A stretch of 64,000 bases of DNA from Rhodospirillaceae bacterium (GCA_011523655.1 WTGH01000024.1:124001-188000); one strand, 5' to 3'; positions 22,799 to 34,173 are shown, counted from the first letter of the stretch. Program-made: numbers and translations. The notes: generated from the sequence alone by a model not told the origin.

Positions 22799-23311
22799 TC
22801 AGCCGGTGAACAGGCCGACCCGGAGATCCCGGGCCTCGTAGATCACGGCGCCGTCGGCGAGAAGCCGGCCGTCGGCCTGGCCGAGCACGAGCTTGCGCGC
22901 GATCACCCGGCGGAAATCGACCCGGTAGGTCACTAGGCCGACCGACGGCAGCACCTGGTCGGAAAACTTGACCTCGCCGACGCCGAGCGCCCGGCCGCGG
23001 CCGGGATGGCCGAGCCAGCCGAGATGGAAGCCGGCGAGCTGCCACAGCGCGTCGACGCCCAGGCAGCCGGGCATCACCGGGTCGTTCTCGAAATGGCAGC
23101 CGAAGAACCACAGGTCCGGCCGGATATCGAGTTCGGCGGTCACCGCGCCCTTGCCGTGGGCGCCGCCGTCCCGGACGATCTCGGTGATGCGGTCGAACAT
23201 CAGCATCGGCGGCAGGGGCAGCTGCGCGTTGCCCGGGCCGAACAGGTCGCCGTGGCCGCAGGCGATCAGGTCTTCGTAGTCGAAGGCGTTGCGGTCGCGG
23301 AAATCCGTCAT
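22799..23311 (-). CDS. fabA: 3-hydroxydecanoyl-ACP dehydratase/isomerase
   Basis: A 170-residue hot-dog enzyme that dehydrates 3-hydroxydecanoyl-ACP and isomerises trans-2 to cis-3-decenoyl-ACP. The catalytic pair lies in [20 protein letters not shown] (His and Asp about 14 residues apart), followed by [12 protein letters not shown]. The ATG at 23311 was chosen because it gives the family length and the usual short tail before [10 protein letters not shown]; in-frame ATGs lie 9 and 20 codons upstream. First gene of the fabA-fabB operon. Confidence 0.94.
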   Translation of the reverse strand: MTDFRDRNAFDYEDLIACGHGDLFGPGNAQLPLPPMLMFDRITEIVRDGGAHGKGAVTAELDIRPDLWFFGCHFENDPVMPGCLGVDALWQLAGFHLGWLGHPGRGRALGVGEVKFSDQVLPSVGLVTYRVDFRRVIARKLVLGQADGRLLADGAVIYEARDLRVGLFTG

Positions 23312-23489
23312 CGGGCCGTCGGCGGGCTCTGGCGTCATCGGTGTCGGCGGGCATGCCAAAACCCTACGCACTCGCCGTCCACCGTTACGCCGACCGCAAG
23401 TCCGCAGGGGGCGTTGACGCGCCCGGAACGTTCAACCTGTTCCTGAAAAAATGCATATAGGAAGCGGGTTCCGAAAACGCCAAGGAAAT

Positions 23490-24215
23490 TTACAGCGCCG
23501 CGGCAATCGCGCCGGGACGGTCGCTGAATATCCCGGCGACGCCCCAGGACAGCAGTTCCTTCGCCCGCGCCGCATCGTTGACCGTATAGGCGCCGATCTC
23601 GATGCCCTCGGCGACGAGCGGGCTTACCGATTCCTGAGTCAGGCCGCGCTGGCCGACATGCAGGCTCGCCGCGCCGAGCGCCTCGAAGGGTTCGCGCCAG
23701 GCGTCCGAGAGGGCCGGCGTCACGACGGCGACCGGCAGGTCGGCCCGGGCGGCGCGCACCGCCGCCAGCGCGGCGTGGTCGAAGCTGGAAATCAGCGGCG
23801 GCTCATCCGCCTTCCAGGCCCGCCCGATCTCGCGCACCAAGGCCGCTGCGGCCGCCGCTGCGGAATCGCCGGGATCGCATTTCAGTTCGATATCGAGACG
23901 CAGCGCCAGCGCGTGCGCCGCGGCGATGGCGTCGGCCAGTGCCGGGACGGGTTCGCCGGCCCAGGCCGCACCGAACCGCGCGCCGGCGTCCATGCCGGCG
24001 ATCTCGGCCAGTGCCAGTTCGCGGACCCTGCCGGCCGCCGTCGTCGTCCGGTCGACAGTCGGGTCGTGCATCAGCACCAGCCCGCCGTCCGCGGTCAGGC
24101 GCACGTCGATCTCGACCCAGCGGCAGCCTTGCCGGGCGGCTTCGCGCAACCCGGCAAGCGTGTTCTCCGGCGCGTGCAGGGCCGCGCCGCGATGACCGAT
24201 GATCCGGGGCAGCAT
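23490..24215 (-). CDS. Glycerophosphodiester phosphodiesterase
   Basis: A 241-residue GDPD TIM-barrel enzyme. IGHRGAALHAPENTLAG gives the first catalytic His and the Glu, WVEIDVRLTADGGLVLMHD the metal ligands Glu/Asp and the second His, and RLDIELKCD another metal-binding Glu. The end GAYTVNDAARAKELLSWGVAGIFSDRPG is typical. It is a cytoplasmic UgpQ-like form without signal peptide and releases glycerol-3-phosphate from deacylated phospholipids. It follows pnp by 72 bases on the same strand. Confidence 0.9.
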   Translation of the reverse strand: MLPRIIGHRGAALHAPENTLAGLREAARQGCRWVEIDVRLTADGGLVLMHDPTVDRTTTAAGRVRELALAEIAGMDAGARFGAAWAGEPVPALADAIAAAHALALRLDIELKCDPGDSAAAAAAALVREIGRAWKADEPPLISSFDHAALAAVRAARADLPVAVVTPALSDAWREPFEALGAASLHVGQRGLTQESVSPLVAEGIEIGAYTVNDAARAKELLSWGVAGIFSDRPGAIAAAL

Positions 24216-24287
24216 CGGCGGCGGCCCGGCCCGCGTTTCGCCCGTCCCGGAGCGAAAAACGCCGGGGCAGGCGTCGGCAGCGTCCGG

Positions 24288-26480
24288 TCAGTCCCGCCGG
24301 CGCGGACCCCTGTCCCGGTCCCGGTCGCGGTCTCTATCGCGCCGGGGACCGCGGCGCGGTTCGGCGACTTCGACGTCCATCCGCTCCTCGCCGGTTTCCT
24401 GGTCGACCTTGCGCATGGAGAGCTTGACCTTGCCGCGGTCGTCGAAGCCGATGCAGTAGACCTTGACCTCGTCGCCCTCGTCGACGACGTCGGTCACCTT
24501 GCCGACCCGGCCGTCGGTCAGTTCGCTGATATGGACCAGCCCGTCCTTCGCGCCCAGGAAGTTCACGAAGGCGCCGAAGTCCATCACCTTGACGACCTTG
24601 CCGGTATAGATCTTGCCGGCCTCCGGTTCGGCGACGATGCCGTTGATCCAGTCGATGGCGGCCTGGGTCGCCGACTCGTCGGTTGCGGCGATCTTCACCG
24701 TGCCGTCGTCGTCGATGTCGATCTTGGTACCGGTCTGCTCGGTGATCTCGCGGATCACCTTGCCGCCGGTGCCGATGATGTCGCGGATCTTGTCCTTGTT
24801 GATCTGGATCGTGGTGATCCGCGGCGCATGGGCGCTCACGCTCTCGCGCGAGCCGGCGATGGCCTTGCCCATCTCGTCCAGGATGTGCAGGCGGCCGTCG
24901 CGCGCCTGCTCCAGCGCGACCTGCATGATCTCCCGGGTGATCGAGGTGATCTTGATATCCATCTGGAGCGAGGTGATGCCCTCGGCCGTTCCGGCGACCT
25001 TGAAGTCCATGTCGCCCAGATGGTCCTCGTCGCCCAGGATGTCGGACAGGACGGCGAACCGTTCGCCTTCCTTGATCAGGCCCATGGCGATGCCGGCGAT
25101 CGGCCGCTTGATCGGCACGCCGCCGTCCATCATGGCGAGAGAGGCGCCGCAGACCGTCGCCATCGACGACGATCCGTTCGATTCCGTGATCTCGGAGACG
25201 ACTCGGACGGTGTAGGGGAAGTCCTCCTCGCCCGGCATCATCGGGCGGACCGCCCGCCAGGCCAGCTTGCCGTGGCCGACCTCGCGCCGGCCGGTGAAGC
25301 CGACGCGGCCCGTCTCGCCGACCGAGAAGGGCGGAAAATTGTAGTGCAGCAGGAAGTTCTCCCGGTACTCGCCTTCCATCGCGTCGATGATCTGCTCGTC
25401 CTGGCCGGTGCCCAGGGTGGCCGTGACCATGGCCTGGGTCTCGCCGCGGGTGAACAGGGCCGAACCGTGGGTGCGCGGCAGCACGCCGACTTCGGCAACG
25501 ATCTGGCGCACCGTGCTCGTGTCGCGCCCGTCGATGCGGACGCCGGTGTCGAGGATGTCTCCGCGGACGATCTCCTTCTCGAGCGTCTTGAAGACCTCCG
25601 GCGCGACGGCCTGCCGGTCTTCATCCTCCGCGACGGCGGCGAAAGCCTTGTCGCGCACGGCGCCGATCCTGGCGTGGCGCTCCTGCTTGATCTTTTCGGC
25701 ATAGGCCTCGCGCAGGGCGCCGTCGATCCCGGCGTCGCGCCAGAGTCCGTCGACCTCCGCGAGCGCTGCCGGCGGCTCCGGCACGTCCCGGGGCTCCTTG
25801 GCCGAGGCTTCGGCCATGTCGATGATCATGTCGATTACCGGCTGGAAACCGTCGTGACCGAAGCTCACGGCGCCGAGCATGGTTTCCTCGCTCAGTTCCC
25901 GGGCTTCGGATTCGACCATCAGCACGCCGTCGCGGGTGCCGGCGACGACCAGCTCCAGTTCCGACTCGTCCAGCTGGTCGAACGTCGGGTTGAGGACGTA
26001 TTCGCCGTCGATGTAGCCGACCTTGGCGCCGCCGATCGGGCCCATGAAGGGGATCCCGGAGATCGTCAGGGCGGCCGAAGCGGCGATCATCGCCGGAATG
26101 TCGGCGTCGTTCTCCATGTCATAGCTCATGACCTGGATCATCACCTGGGTCTCGTTGCGGAAACCGCTTGCGAACAGGGGCCGGATCGGCCGGTCGATCA
26201 GGCGCGAGACCAGCGTTTCCTTTTCGCTCGGCCGGCCTTCGCGCTTGAAAAAGCCGCCGGGAATCTTTCCGGCGGCGTAGGTTTTTTCCATGTAGTGAAC
26301 GGAGAGCGGGAAGAAATCGATGCCCTCGCGCGGACTGTGTTCGGCGACGACCGTCGCCAGGACTGTGGTCTCGCCATAGGTGGCGAACACGGCGCCGTCC
26401 GCCTGTCGGGCGATCCGGCCGGTTTCGAGCGTAAGCGTACGGCCGCCCCACTCGATGGAGCGTTTGCAGATGTCGAACAT
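24288..26480 (-). CDS. pnp: Polyribonucleotide nucleotidyltransferase
   Basis: A 730-residue exoribonuclease (PNPase), with two RNase PH domains, KH and S1. The second PH domain contains [20 protein letters not shown] and the catalytic-region [21 protein letters not shown]. The KH loop [12 protein letters not shown] is near residue 566 and S1 ([17 protein letters not shown]) near 630. The C-terminus is an unusual run of Arg-Asp repeats ([10 protein letters not shown]), longer than in E. coli; this may be an RNase E or RNA contact tail. Last gene of the nusA-infB operon after rpsO, with a 148-base GC-rich leader. Confidence 0.97.
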   Translation of the reverse strand: MFDICKRSIEWGGRTLTLETGRIARQADGAVFATYGETTVLATVVAEHSPREGIDFFPLSVHYMEKTYAAGKIPGGFFKREGRPSEKETLVSRLIDRPIRPLFASGFRNETQVMIQVMSYDMENDADIPAMIAASAALTISGIPFMGPIGGAKVGYIDGEYVLNPTFDQLDESELELVVAGTRDGVLMVESEARELSEETMLGAVSFGHDGFQPVIDMIIDMAEASAKEPRDVPEPPAALAEVDGLWRDAGIDGALREAYAEKIKQERHARIGAVRDKAFAAVAEDEDRQAVAPEVFKTLEKEIVRGDILDTGVRIDGRDTSTVRQIVAEVGVLPRTHGSALFTRGETQAMVTATLGTGQDEQIIDAMEGEYRENFLLHYNFPPFSVGETGRVGFTGRREVGHGKLAWRAVRPMMPGEEDFPYTVRVVSEITESNGSSSMATVCGASLAMMDGGVPIKRPIAGIAMGLIKEGERFAVLSDILGDEDHLGDMDFKVAGTAEGITSLQMDIKITSITREIMQVALEQARDGRLHILDEMGKAIAGSRESVSAHAPRITTIQINKDKIRDIIGTGGKVIREITEQTGTKIDIDDDGTVKIAATDESATQAAIDWINGIVAEPEAGKIYTGKVVKVMDFGAFVNFLGAKDGLVHISELTDGRVGKVTDVVDEGDEVKVYCIGFDDRGKVKLSMRKVDQETGEERMDVEVAEPRRGPRRDRDRDRDRDRGPRRRD

Positions 26481-26628
26481 GTAGGGTGTTTGTCCTGTAT
26501 ACCTTGCGTTACCCGCCGGCCGGATTGCCGGTGGGGCCTTCCAGGGCCCGCCGCGTGTGGACGGGCCGCACGATGTCGCCGATGGGCCGGGCCGGGCGAT
26601 GCGCCTCGGACCGGGGCCGCCGGGAATC

Positions 26629-26898
26629 CTATCGCCGGATTCCGAGGCTCTCGATCAGCGATGCATACCGGCTCTCGTCCTTGCCTTTCAGATAGTCGAG
26701 CAGCCGGCGGCGCTGGCCCACCATGATCAGCAGGCCGCGGCGCGAATGGTGATCCTTGCGGTGATCGCCCAGATGGTCCGTCAGGTTGCGGATGCGTTCG
26801 GTCAGGATGGCGACCTGGACTTCCGGCGACCCCGTGTCGCCCTTTTGCCGGCCGTGCTCCTCGATGAGCGCCTGCTTCCGCTCGGCGGTAATCGACAT
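26629..26898 (-). CDS. rpsO: 30S ribosomal protein S15
   Basis: An 89-residue protein with the family signatures [17 protein letters not shown] and [20 protein letters not shown]. It binds 16S rRNA in the platform. A GGAGGG ribosome site precedes the ATG. It stands between truB and pnp; in E. coli the rpsO-pnp junction is an RNase III/PNPase control point, and the GC-rich gap here (26481-26628) could serve similarly. Confidence 0.97.
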   Translation of the reverse strand: MSITAERKQALIEEHGRQKGDTGSPEVQVAILTERIRNLTDHLGDHRKDHHSRRGLLIMVGQRRRLLDYLKGKDESRYASLIESLGIRR

Positions 26899-26916
26899 CG
26901 TAACCCTCCTTCGGGG

Positions 26917-27876
26917 CTAAAGATTGAAAACCCGCACCGGCTGAGCCGAACGGCCCTCGAGTCGCATCAGCGCGATCGCTTCGCCGTTCAGCAACGCACA
27001 CAGGGCGGCGTTGTCGGAGAGGCCGTCGATCCGCCGGCGGTTGCCGGTCCGAAGAACCGGCACCGGTTGCCCGTTGCGGATCCGGGCGGCCTCACTTTCG
27101 GTCACGTCAAGGGCCGGGATGTCGTCCAGCGCCCTGGCGACCGGTTGCAGCAGGGCTGCACAGTCAACGGCGGGCGGTTCCGCGCCGCCGTCTTGTGCGC
27201 CCATATGGCCCGGCGCCGCCAGTTTTTCCAGAGGTATCGCGTCGCAGTCGCGAAACGGGCCGCTGCGCGTGCGCCGCAGGCCGCAGACATGCCCCACGGT
27301 GCTGAGCGAAACCGCAAGGTCGCGGGCCACGCTGCGGACATAGGCGCCCTTGCGGCAATCCATTTCGAAGACGGCACGGTCAGCGTCGATCGTTTCGACC
27401 AGCGCGAGCCGGTCGATAACGACCTGCCGGGCCGCCAGCTCGACCGGTGCGCCGGACCGCGCCAGGGCGTAGGCGCGCCGGCCGCCCACCTTGACCGCGG
27501 AAAATTGCGGCGGCGTCTGTGCGACCTCGCCGGTGAAGGCGGGCAGGGCGCGCTCGATTTCGGTTTCGTCGGGCCGCCGGTCGCTGGTCGCAACGACCGC
27601 GCCGTCGCTGTCGTCGGTATCCCGCGCCTCGCCCCAGCGGACGGTGAAGCGATAGGATTTCGGGCCGTCGACGACGAAGGGGACGGTCTTGGTCGCTTCG
27701 CCCAGGGCGATCGGCAAAACGCCGGAGGCCAGCGGATCGAGGGTCCCGGCATGGCCGGCCTTCTGCGCGTCGAACGCCCGCCGCACGATTGCGACCGCCC
27801 GGGTGGAACCGATGCCGGCCGGCTTGTCGAGGTTGACCCAGCCGTGAACCGGCCGGCCGCGCCGCTTACGCGCCAT
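26917..27876 (-). CDS. truB: tRNA pseudouridine-55 synthase TruB
   Basis: A 319-residue enzyme that makes pseudouridine in the T-loop of tRNAs. The catalytic Asp lies in HAGTLDPLASGVLPIALG (about residue 42), after GWVNLDKPAGIGST. The KGAYVRSVARDL motif and a C-terminal PUA-like end (RNGQPVPVLR) are present. Its start overlaps the end of rbfA by 11 bases, so the two are coupled. Confidence 0.95.
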   Translation of the reverse strand: MARKRRGRPVHGWVNLDKPAGIGSTRAVAIVRRAFDAQKAGHAGTLDPLASGVLPIALGEATKTVPFVVDGPKSYRFTVRWGEARDTDDSDGAVVATSDRRPDETEIERALPAFTGEVAQTPPQFSAVKVGGRRAYALARSGAPVELAARQVVIDRLALVETIDADRAVFEMDCRKGAYVRSVARDLAVSLSTVGHVCGLRRTRSGPFRDCDAIPLEKLAAPGHMGAQDGGAEPPAVDCAALLQPVARALDDIPALDVTESEAARIRNGQPVPVLRTGNRRRIDGLSDNAALCALLNGEAIALMRLEGRSAQPVRVFNL

Positions 27877-28303
27877 CGCCCGTTCCGTCGGGCCCGGCCG
27901 TCAGATCCCCGGCCGCCAGATCCCCGGCTGCCAGATCCCTGGCCACCCGGTCGTCGGTCAGCAGGGCGTCGACGGCGCTGGCGGTGTCGTAGGACCGGTC
28001 GGCGTGGAAGACCAGCTGCGGCGTGAACTTCAGGCGGACTTCCCGGCCCAGGCGCCCGCGCAGAAAGGGCGCGGCCCGGTTCAGCGCTGCCGTCACCTCG
28101 TCCGCCGACCGGCCGCCCAGGGGGTAGACGAAGGCCTTGGCCGTTTTCAGGTCGCGGCCCGGCACGACTTCGCTGACCGTGATCGACACATCCCGGAGCA
28201 CCGGATCGCGAAAATTCTCCTCGGCCAGCAGCCGGGCCAGCGCATGGCGGATTTCTTCGCCGACGCGCAATTGCCGTTGGGTCGGGGGCTTGCCCGCAAC
28301 CAT
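27866..28303 (-). CDS. rbfA: Ribosome-binding factor A
   Basis: A 145-residue KH-fold 30S maturation factor. RQLRVGEEIRHALARLLAEENFRDP opens it and LKFTPQLVFHADRSYDTASAVDALL closes the KH domain. The C-terminal tail RDLAAGDLAAGDLTAG is encoded by three 15-bp tandem repeats (27902-27946) and looks like a recent expansion beyond the normal end of the family. Sits between infB and truB as usual. Confidence 0.94.
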   Translation of the reverse strand: MVAGKPPTQRQLRVGEEIRHALARLLAEENFRDPVLRDVSITVSEVVPGRDLKTAKAFVYPLGGRSADEVTAALNRAAPFLRGRLGREVRLKFTPQLVFHADRSYDTASAVDALLTDDRVARDLAAGDLAAGDLTAGPDGTGDGA

Positions 28304-28343
28304 CGGTCGTCCCTCTCAGGCCGCAGGCGCAGGCCGCACCGGG

Positions 28344-31073
28344 CTACAGTTCGCGCTGCACCTCCTCGACCTCGAAACACTCGATCTGGTCGCCGACGCG
28401 GATGTCCTGGTACCGGTCGAAGGACATGCCGCACTCCATACCGCCATGCACTTCGCGGACTTCGTCCTTGAAGCGCTTGAGGGTCGCCAGCCTGCCTTCA
28501 TGGATCACCACCCTGTCGCGCAGCAACCGCACGCCGGAGCCGCGCCGGACCACCCCTTCGGTCACCCGGCAGCCGGCGACGTTGCCGACCTTGGACACCC
28601 TGAAGACTTCGAGAATCTCGGCGTAGCCCAGGAAGGTCTCGCGGATTTCCGGCGCCAGCATGCCCGATAGCATCGCTTTGATGTCGTCGTTGATGTCGTA
28701 GATGATCGAGTAATAGCGGATGTCGATGCCGTCGCGCGCCGCCAGGTCGCGCGCCTGGTTGTTGGCCCGCACGTTGAACGCAATGATCATCGCGCCGGAC
28801 GCCTTGGCGAGCGTGATGTCCGATTCGCTGATGGCGCCGACGCCGCTGTGCAGGATGCGGACCTTGACCTCGTCGGTCGACAGCCGGTCGAGCATGCCGG
28901 CGATGGCCTCGGCCGAGCCGTGAACGTCGGTCTTGATCAGGACAGGCAGTTCCTGCGCCTCGCCGGCCTGGATCATCGAGAACATCTGTTCGATCGAGCT
29001 GCGCGGGACGCCGGCGTCCTTCTTGGCGACGCGCTGGCGGTATTCGGAGATCTCCCGCGCCCGGCCCTCGTCGTCGACGACCAGGAAATCGTCGCCCGCG
29101 CCCGGGGTTCCGTTCAGGCCGAGAACCTCGACCGGCGCCGACGGGCCGGCCGTCTGGACGGTCTCGCCCCGGTCGTCGACCAGCGCGCGCACCCGGCCCC
29201 ACTCCCGGCCGACCACGAAAATATCGCCGACCGCGAGCGTGCCGCGCTGCACCAGAACGGTGGCGACGGCGCCGCGCCCGCGCTCCAGCTTGGCCTCGAC
29301 GACAACGCCCTGGGCCTCGCGGTCCGGATTGGCGGCGAGGTCCATCAGTTCGGCCTGCAGCAGGATCGCCTCTTCCAGCTTGTCGAGGTTGGTCTTTTCC
29401 GTTGCCGACACCTCGATGCACAGCACGTCGCCGCCCATCGGCTCGACCTGGATGTCGTGCTGCAGCAGTTCGGTCATCACCCGGTTCGCATCCGCGCCCC
29501 TGGCGTCGATCTTGTTGACGGCGACGATGATCGGCACCTCCGCCGCCTTGGCATGGGCGATGGCTTCGACGGTCTGCGGCTGCACGCCGTCGTCGGCCGC
29601 GACGACGAGGATCACGATATCGGTGACCGTGGCGCCCCGCGACCGCATTTCGGTGAACGCCGCGTGGCCGGGCGTGTCGAGGAAGGTAATCTGGCCGCCG
29701 GCCGCCAGGGTGACCCGGTAGGCGCCGATATGCTGGGTGATGCCGCCGGCTTCGCGGCCGGCCACATCGGTCTCGCGCAGGGCGTCGAGCAGCGATGTCT
29801 TGCCGTGGTCGACATGGCCCATGACGGTCACCACGGGCGCCCGGGGCTTCAGCGTCTCTTCATCGTCCGGCGCGCCTTCGAGGCCGATTTCCACATCGGC
29901 TTCCGACACGCGGCGGATCTTGTGGCCGAATTCCTCCACGATCAGCTCGGCGGTGTCGGCGTCGATCGACTGGTTGAGCGTCGCCATGACGCCCATCTTC
30001 ATCAGCGACTTGACCAGGTCCGCGCCTTTCTCCGCCATCCGGTTGGCGAGTTCCTGCACCGTGATGGTTTCGGGGACGACGACTTCGCGGCTCTGTTTCC
30101 GGTGTTCGATCGGGCCCTTCAGGGCGCGTTGCTTTTCCTTTTCCCGCCGCCGCCGCGCCGCCGCTTCCGACCGCTTGCGCTCCATGCCGGCATCGCCGAT
30201 CTCGAGGGCCTGGGCGATGGTCAGGCGGCCGGTCCGGCGGCGCGGCTCGCCGCGCTTGCCGGCCGCCGGGCGCTTGGGCTCGGACCGCCGCCGCCGCTCG
30301 TCGCGGTCCTCCTCGCGGCCGGGTTCGGCCGGTCCGGCGGGCCGCTCCGTCTGCGGCGCCGCGGTCCTGGCGGCCGGCTTGGGCGCCACCTTCGAACTCG
30401 GCGTGAAGCCGACACCCAGCTCCTTCGACGCCAGCCGCCGGGCGAGGTCGTCGGCTTTCGCGCGCTCTTCGGCGAACCGGCGCGTCCTTTCCGCGTCCGA
30501 CGCATCGGGCTGCTCGTCCTCCGGCTGCACCACGGGCGCACCAGCGTCGGCGTCGGCCTCGGCCCCGTCTTCCGCCGGCAGCGCCTGGGGCGGCGCGGCA
30601 TCCGCCGCGGCGACATCCAGATCGGGCTGGGGCGCCTCGCCGGGATCGACCGTTTCCGGCAGGGCGTCCGCAGCGTCCGGCGCCGTATCGGCGTCCAGCG
30701 GAGCGATCGCGGGCTGCTCCTCGCCGGCGGGAAGCGGCCGCTCCGGGATCCCGTGCGTGGCGTCGGCCTGTTTCAGGGCGCGCAGCCGGGCGTCGCGCTC
30801 GGCCTGGCTCAGCATCGGGCCGGCGCTGCTCTTCTTCTCGGCGAAGGCGCCTTCCGCGCTTTGCGCCACCTCTTCCTTGACCTCGGCCATCCGGCCGCTC
30901 TCGCCGCGCCGGAAGGTGCGCTTCTTCTTCACCTCGACGGCAACGGTCTTGGACCGGCCGTGGGAGAAGCTTTGCTTCACAACGCCGGATTCGACCGTCT
31001 TCTTGAGTTCGAGGCGGCCGGGCCGTGTCAGCGTCAGCGGCTTCTTTTCTTCGTCCTGTTTCGTCTCAGCCAT
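28344..31073 (-). CDS. infB: Translation initiation factor IF-2
   Basis: A 909-residue GTPase that places initiator tRNA on the 30S subunit. The long acidic/Ala-rich N-terminal region (about 1-390) is followed by the GTPase: G1 GHVDHGKTS (about 409), G3 DTPGHAAF and G4 NKID. Domain II has beta-barrel features and the C-terminal part, with [16 protein letters not shown] and [15 protein letters not shown], binds fMet-tRNA. The N-terminal IF2-associated domain starts [14 protein letters not shown]. Its first codons overlap the end of the YlxR/L7Ae gene. Confidence 0.97.
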   Translation of the reverse strand: MAETKQDEEKKPLTLTRPGRLELKKTVESGVVKQSFSHGRSKTVAVEVKKKRTFRRGESGRMAEVKEEVAQSAEGAFAEKKSSAGPMLSQAERDARLRALKQADATHGIPERPLPAGEEQPAIAPLDADTAPDAADALPETVDPGEAPQPDLDVAAADAAPPQALPAEDGAEADADAGAPVVQPEDEQPDASDAERTRRFAEERAKADDLARRLASKELGVGFTPSSKVAPKPAARTAAPQTERPAGPAEPGREEDRDERRRRSEPKRPAAGKRGEPRRRTGRLTIAQALEIGDAGMERKRSEAAARRRREKEKQRALKGPIEHRKQSREVVVPETITVQELANRMAEKGADLVKSLMKMGVMATLNQSIDADTAELIVEEFGHKIRRVSEADVEIGLEGAPDDEETLKPRAPVVTVMGHVDHGKTSLLDALRETDVAGREAGGITQHIGAYRVTLAAGGQITFLDTPGHAAFTEMRSRGATVTDIVILVVAADDGVQPQTVEAIAHAKAAEVPIIVAVNKIDARGADANRVMTELLQHDIQVEPMGGDVLCIEVSATEKTNLDKLEEAILLQAELMDLAANPDREAQGVVVEAKLERGRGAVATVLVQRGTLAVGDIFVVGREWGRVRALVDDRGETVQTAGPSAPVEVLGLNGTPGAGDDFLVVDDEGRAREISEYRQRVAKKDAGVPRSSIEQMFSMIQAGEAQELPVLIKTDVHGSAEAIAGMLDRLSTDEVKVRILHSGVGAISESDITLAKASGAMIIAFNVRANNQARDLAARDGIDIRYYSIIYDINDDIKAMLSGMLAPEIRETFLGYAEILEVFRVSKVGNVAGCRVTEGVVRRGSGVRLLRDRVVIHEGRLATLKRFKDEVREVHGGMECGMSFDRYQDIRVGDQIECFEVEEVQREL

Positions 31074-31818
31074 GCCCTATCCGTCCCCGCGCCGCTGTGT
31101 GCGCCGCTTCTTCGACCTTCCCGGGGCCGGCGTCAGCCGTCCCCGCCATTCCGTCCGAAACGTCCGTGCCTCTCACGCCGGCCAGCCGCTGCATATCGCG
31201 ATACAGGCGATCGGCGAGCGAACCGCCCGCAACCGCGACATGGACCAGCCGTTCGCGGCCGAGGGCCGCGCCGAGTTCGGCCGAATCCAGCGTCGCGGCG
31301 ATCCGGACCGGCCGGGATCCGGCCGCAGCCCGCCGGGCGAGTTCCCGGCTGTCCCTGCCTGTACTGTCCCGCGCCGTCAACATCAGCGATGCCCTGCCGT
31401 CCGCAACCGCCGCCCTGACCTTTTCGTAACCGGCCTCGACCAGCCCCGCCCGGCGCGCCAGGCCGAGGATCGCCCGGCAGCGCTGCGCCAGCAGCCGTTC
31501 GACCGTATCGGGCAGCCCGTCCGGCACCCGCACCCGTTTGCGGGCCGACCGCGCCACCGCTTTCGCCAGACCCGGCGCGGCCAGCGCCGCGCCGGAGGCG
31601 GTAACCCACAGGCCGCGGCCGGGCAGCGTTTCCGCGAGGTCCGGCGTCAGCGTTCCGTCCGGCGCCACGACGAACCGGATCAGGCCCGCGCGCGGCCCGG
31701 CGCGGCGGGTGACCGCGCAGCGGCGCGGGTTGCCGCCGTCAGCGGTGCACGCCCGGCCTGCCTCGTCCCGGCTGCCCGTGTCGGGAGTAACGATGTCCGG
31801 AGACACGCCGTCCGGCAC
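31066..31818 (-). CDS. RNA-binding protein: YlxR (DUF448) plus L7Ae-like domain
   Basis: A 250-residue protein between nusA and infB, where Alphaproteobacteria usually have this fusion. The N-terminal part is the YlxR domain, [24 protein letters not shown] to [10 protein letters not shown] (about 30-75). The second half ([22 protein letters not shown]...) is an L7Ae/L30e-like fold. YlxR proteins bind RNA; Bacillus YlxR modulates RNase P. The last bases overlap infB. Confidence 0.85.
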   Translation of the reverse strand: MPDGVSPDIVTPDTGSRDEAGRACTADGGNPRRCAVTRRAGPRAGLIRFVVAPDGTLTPDLAETLPGRGLWVTASGAALAAPGLAKAVARSARKRVRVPDGLPDTVERLLAQRCRAILGLARRAGLVEAGYEKVRAAVADGRASLMLTARDSTGRDSRELARRAAAGSRPVRIAATLDSAELGAALGRERLVHVAVAGGSLADRLYRDMQRLAGVRGTDVSDGMAGTADAGPGKVEEAAHTAARGRIGHG

Positions 31819-31898
31819 GGAAGTTTCCGTGTCCGTGGGGCGGGCCGGCGATGGCGTCGCGGAATCGATCGGCTGGTCTCCTTACCCGTTCGCGCCGG

Positions 31899-33659
31899 CT
31901 ATACCGCCGGCGCCGGTTCGCCCCCGGAGGCTTCGTCCGCTTCGGCTGCGTCCGCTTCGGCTTCCGCCGCCAGGGCGGCCAGGTCTTCGTCGGTCACCCA
32001 GCCGGCGGCCTTGCGGGCATCCATGACGATGGCTTCGGCCTCCTCGGTATCGAGCGGGCTCGGCTGCACCATGGCGGCGAGCTTGTAGGGCTTGAGAAAG
32101 TTCAGCATGTCGAGGGTGAGGTCGATCTTGTTGTCCTCGTCCGGGGTCTGGCCGGCCATCAGCCGGGCGCGCCGGTTTTCCTTCACATGGCCGAGATCGT
32201 CCGCCGAAATGCGCGCCTCCTTCGTCAGCACGATGAAGCGCAATTCCTCGGAACTGAGATCCGCCAGATCGTCCATCTGCCGGACTTCGGCCTCGCCAAG
32301 CTGCACCAGCATGGCCGGCGTCAGCCCGTCGATGTCCGCCAGCGCATCCTCGACGCCCAGCGCCCGGCGCCGTTCGGTCAGTTCGGCGTCGCGGCGCTCG
32401 AGGAAATCCCGGGCGCGCTCGCGCAGGGCCTCGGCGATATCCTCGTCGAAGGCCTCGATGGCCATCAGGTCTTCGAGCGGCACGAAGGCGACTTCCTCGA
32501 TCGTCGAGAAGCCCTCCGTCACCAGCAGGTGGGCGATGACGTCGTCGACATCCAGCGCCTCGATGAACATGGCGCTACGGGTGCGGAACTCTTCCTGGCG
32601 GCGCTCGGATTCGGCCTGTTCGGTCAGGATGTCGATGTGCCAGCCGGTCAGCTGCGAGGCCAGGCGCACATTCTGGCCGCGCCGGCCGATGGCGAGGCTC
32701 TGCTGCTCGTCCGGCACGACGACCTCGATGGTGCCGGTGTCCTCGTCCAGCACGACCTTGGCGACCTCGGCCGGCGCCAGGGCGTTGACGACGAAGGTGG
32801 CGTGGTCGCGCGACCAGGGGATGATGTCGATCTTCTCGCCCTGCAACTCCTGCACCACGGCCTGGACCCGGCTGCCGCGCATGCCGACGCAGGCGCCGAC
32901 CGGATCGATCGAGCTGTCGTTGGAGATGACGGCGATCTTCGCCCGCGAGCCGGGATCGCGCGCCACGGCGCGGATCTCGATGATGCCGTCGTAGATTTCC
33001 GGCACCTCCTGGGCGAACAGCTTCGCCATGAATTGCGGATGCGTGCGCGACAGGAAGATCTGCGGCCCGCGCAGCTCCTGGCGCACGTCGTAGATGTAGG
33101 CGCGGATGCGGTCGCCCTGGCGGAAATTCTCGCGCGGGATCAGCTCGTCGCGCCGGACGATCGCTTCGGCCCGGCCGAGATCGACCATGACATGGCCGAA
33201 CTCGACCCGCTTGACGACGCCGTGGACGACCTCGGTGACGCGGTCCTTGTATTCCTCGTATTGCCGCCCGCGCTCGGCCTCGCGCACCTTCTGGACGATG
33301 ACCTGCTTGGCGGTCTGCGCCGCGATGCGGCCGAAATCGATCGGCGGCAGCGGATCGATGATGAAATCGCCGACCTTCTTTTCCGGATCGATCCGGGCGG
33401 CGTGCTCCGGCGTGATCTGGGCGCCCTCGTCCTCGATTTCCTCGGCGACCTCGCGATAGCGCGCCAGCAGGATTTCGCCGTTGCTGCGGTTGATCGTGGC
33501 GCGGATGTCCAGATCGTGGCCGTATTTCGAGCGGCCGGCCTTCTGGATGGCCTGTTCCATCGCGTCCAGGACCTCGTCGCGCTCGATGCCTTTCTCGCGC
33601 GCCACGGTGTCGGCGACCTGGATCAGTTCCGGCCGGTGCAATGTCGTTGCGACGTTCAT
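31899..33659 (-). CDS. nusA: Transcription termination/antitermination factor NusA
   Basis: A 586-residue protein that binds RNA polymerase and promotes pausing, termination or antitermination. Order: N-terminal polymerase-binding domain (about 1-130), S1 domain (GVVKRVEFGHVMVDLGRAEAIV, about 135-200), two KH domains (VISNDSSIDPVGACVGMRGSRVQAV and SLAIGRRGQNVRLASQLTGW) and C-terminal acidic repeat region (about 380-586). The C-terminal extension, longer than in E. coli, has two helical AR-like repeats and an Ala/Glu-rich end. Downstream of rimP in the same operon. Confidence 0.97.
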   Translation of the reverse strand: MNVATTLHRPELIQVADTVAREKGIERDEVLDAMEQAIQKAGRSKYGHDLDIRATINRSNGEILLARYREVAEEIEDEGAQITPEHAARIDPEKKVGDFIIDPLPPIDFGRIAAQTAKQVIVQKVREAERGRQYEEYKDRVTEVVHGVVKRVEFGHVMVDLGRAEAIVRRDELIPRENFRQGDRIRAYIYDVRQELRGPQIFLSRTHPQFMAKLFAQEVPEIYDGIIEIRAVARDPGSRAKIAVISNDSSIDPVGACVGMRGSRVQAVVQELQGEKIDIIPWSRDHATFVVNALAPAEVAKVVLDEDTGTIEVVVPDEQQSLAIGRRGQNVRLASQLTGWHIDILTEQAESERRQEEFRTRSAMFIEALDVDDVIAHLLVTEGFSTIEEVAFVPLEDLMAIEAFDEDIAEALRERARDFLERRDAELTERRRALGVEDALADIDGLTPAMLVQLGEAEVRQMDDLADLSSEELRFIVLTKEARISADDLGHVKENRRARLMAGQTPDEDNKIDLTLDMLNFLKPYKLAAMVQPSPLDTEEAEAIVMDARKAAGWVTDEDLAALAAEAEADAAEADEASGGEPAPAV

Positions 33660-33693
33660 AACGCAATACCGTCAGAATTCATCTCGTGGTTCC

Positions 33694-34173
33694 TCACACG
33701 TTGGGTCGGCCCGGCAGGCCGGCCGGGACCAGCTTCGCCTTCTCGATGTCCGCCAGGGCGAAGCGGCATCGGCCGTCGCCGGTTTCCAGAATGACCGCAT
33801 CGTCGTCCAGGCCGCGCAGCACGCCCTTGAAGCGCCGTTGGCCGTCGACCGGCAGGCTCAGTTCGACGCGCGCCTCGGCGCCGGCGAACCGTTCGAAATC
33901 CTTCGGCCGGGTGAGCGGCCGGTCGAGGCCGGGGGAGCTGACCTCCAGGGTGTATTCCCCGGCGATCGGGTCCTCGACGTCGAGGACCGCAGAGGCCAGC
34001 CGGCTGATCTTCGCGCAATCGTCCAGCGTGAGCGCCTGCCCGTCCAGCCGGTCGCACATGATCTGCAATGTCGCGCTGTGTCGCCCGCCGCCGAGCTGCA
34101 CGCGCACGATCTCGTAGCCCATCGCCGTCAGGGCGGGCTCGATCATCGCGGCGATCCGGTCGGACAGGGGCAT
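33694..34173 (-). CDS. rimP: Ribosome maturation factor RimP
   Basis: A 159-residue 30S assembly factor. GYEIVRVQLGGGRHSATLQIMCDR is its alpha-beta N-terminal domain and DPIAGEYTLEVSSPGLDRPLTRPKDFERF the family signature; the C-terminal part is an Sm-like barrel. It begins the operon rimP-nusA-ylxR/L7Ae-infB-rbfA-truB-rpsO-pnp. Confidence 0.95.
   Translation of the reverse strand: MPLSDRIAAMIEPALTAMGYEIVRVQLGGGRHSATLQIMCDRLDGQALTLDDCAKISRLASAVLDVEDPIAGEYTLEVSSPGLDRPLTRPKDFERFAGAEARVELSLPVDGQRRFKGVLRGLDDDAVILETGDGRCRFALADIEKAKLVPAGLPGRPNV

Noticed and set aside
23451..26726. 1,091-codon frame opposite pnp and the phosphodiesterase
   Set aside because: Antisense shadow of two genes with clear families; composition is biased and there is no ribosome site or motif.
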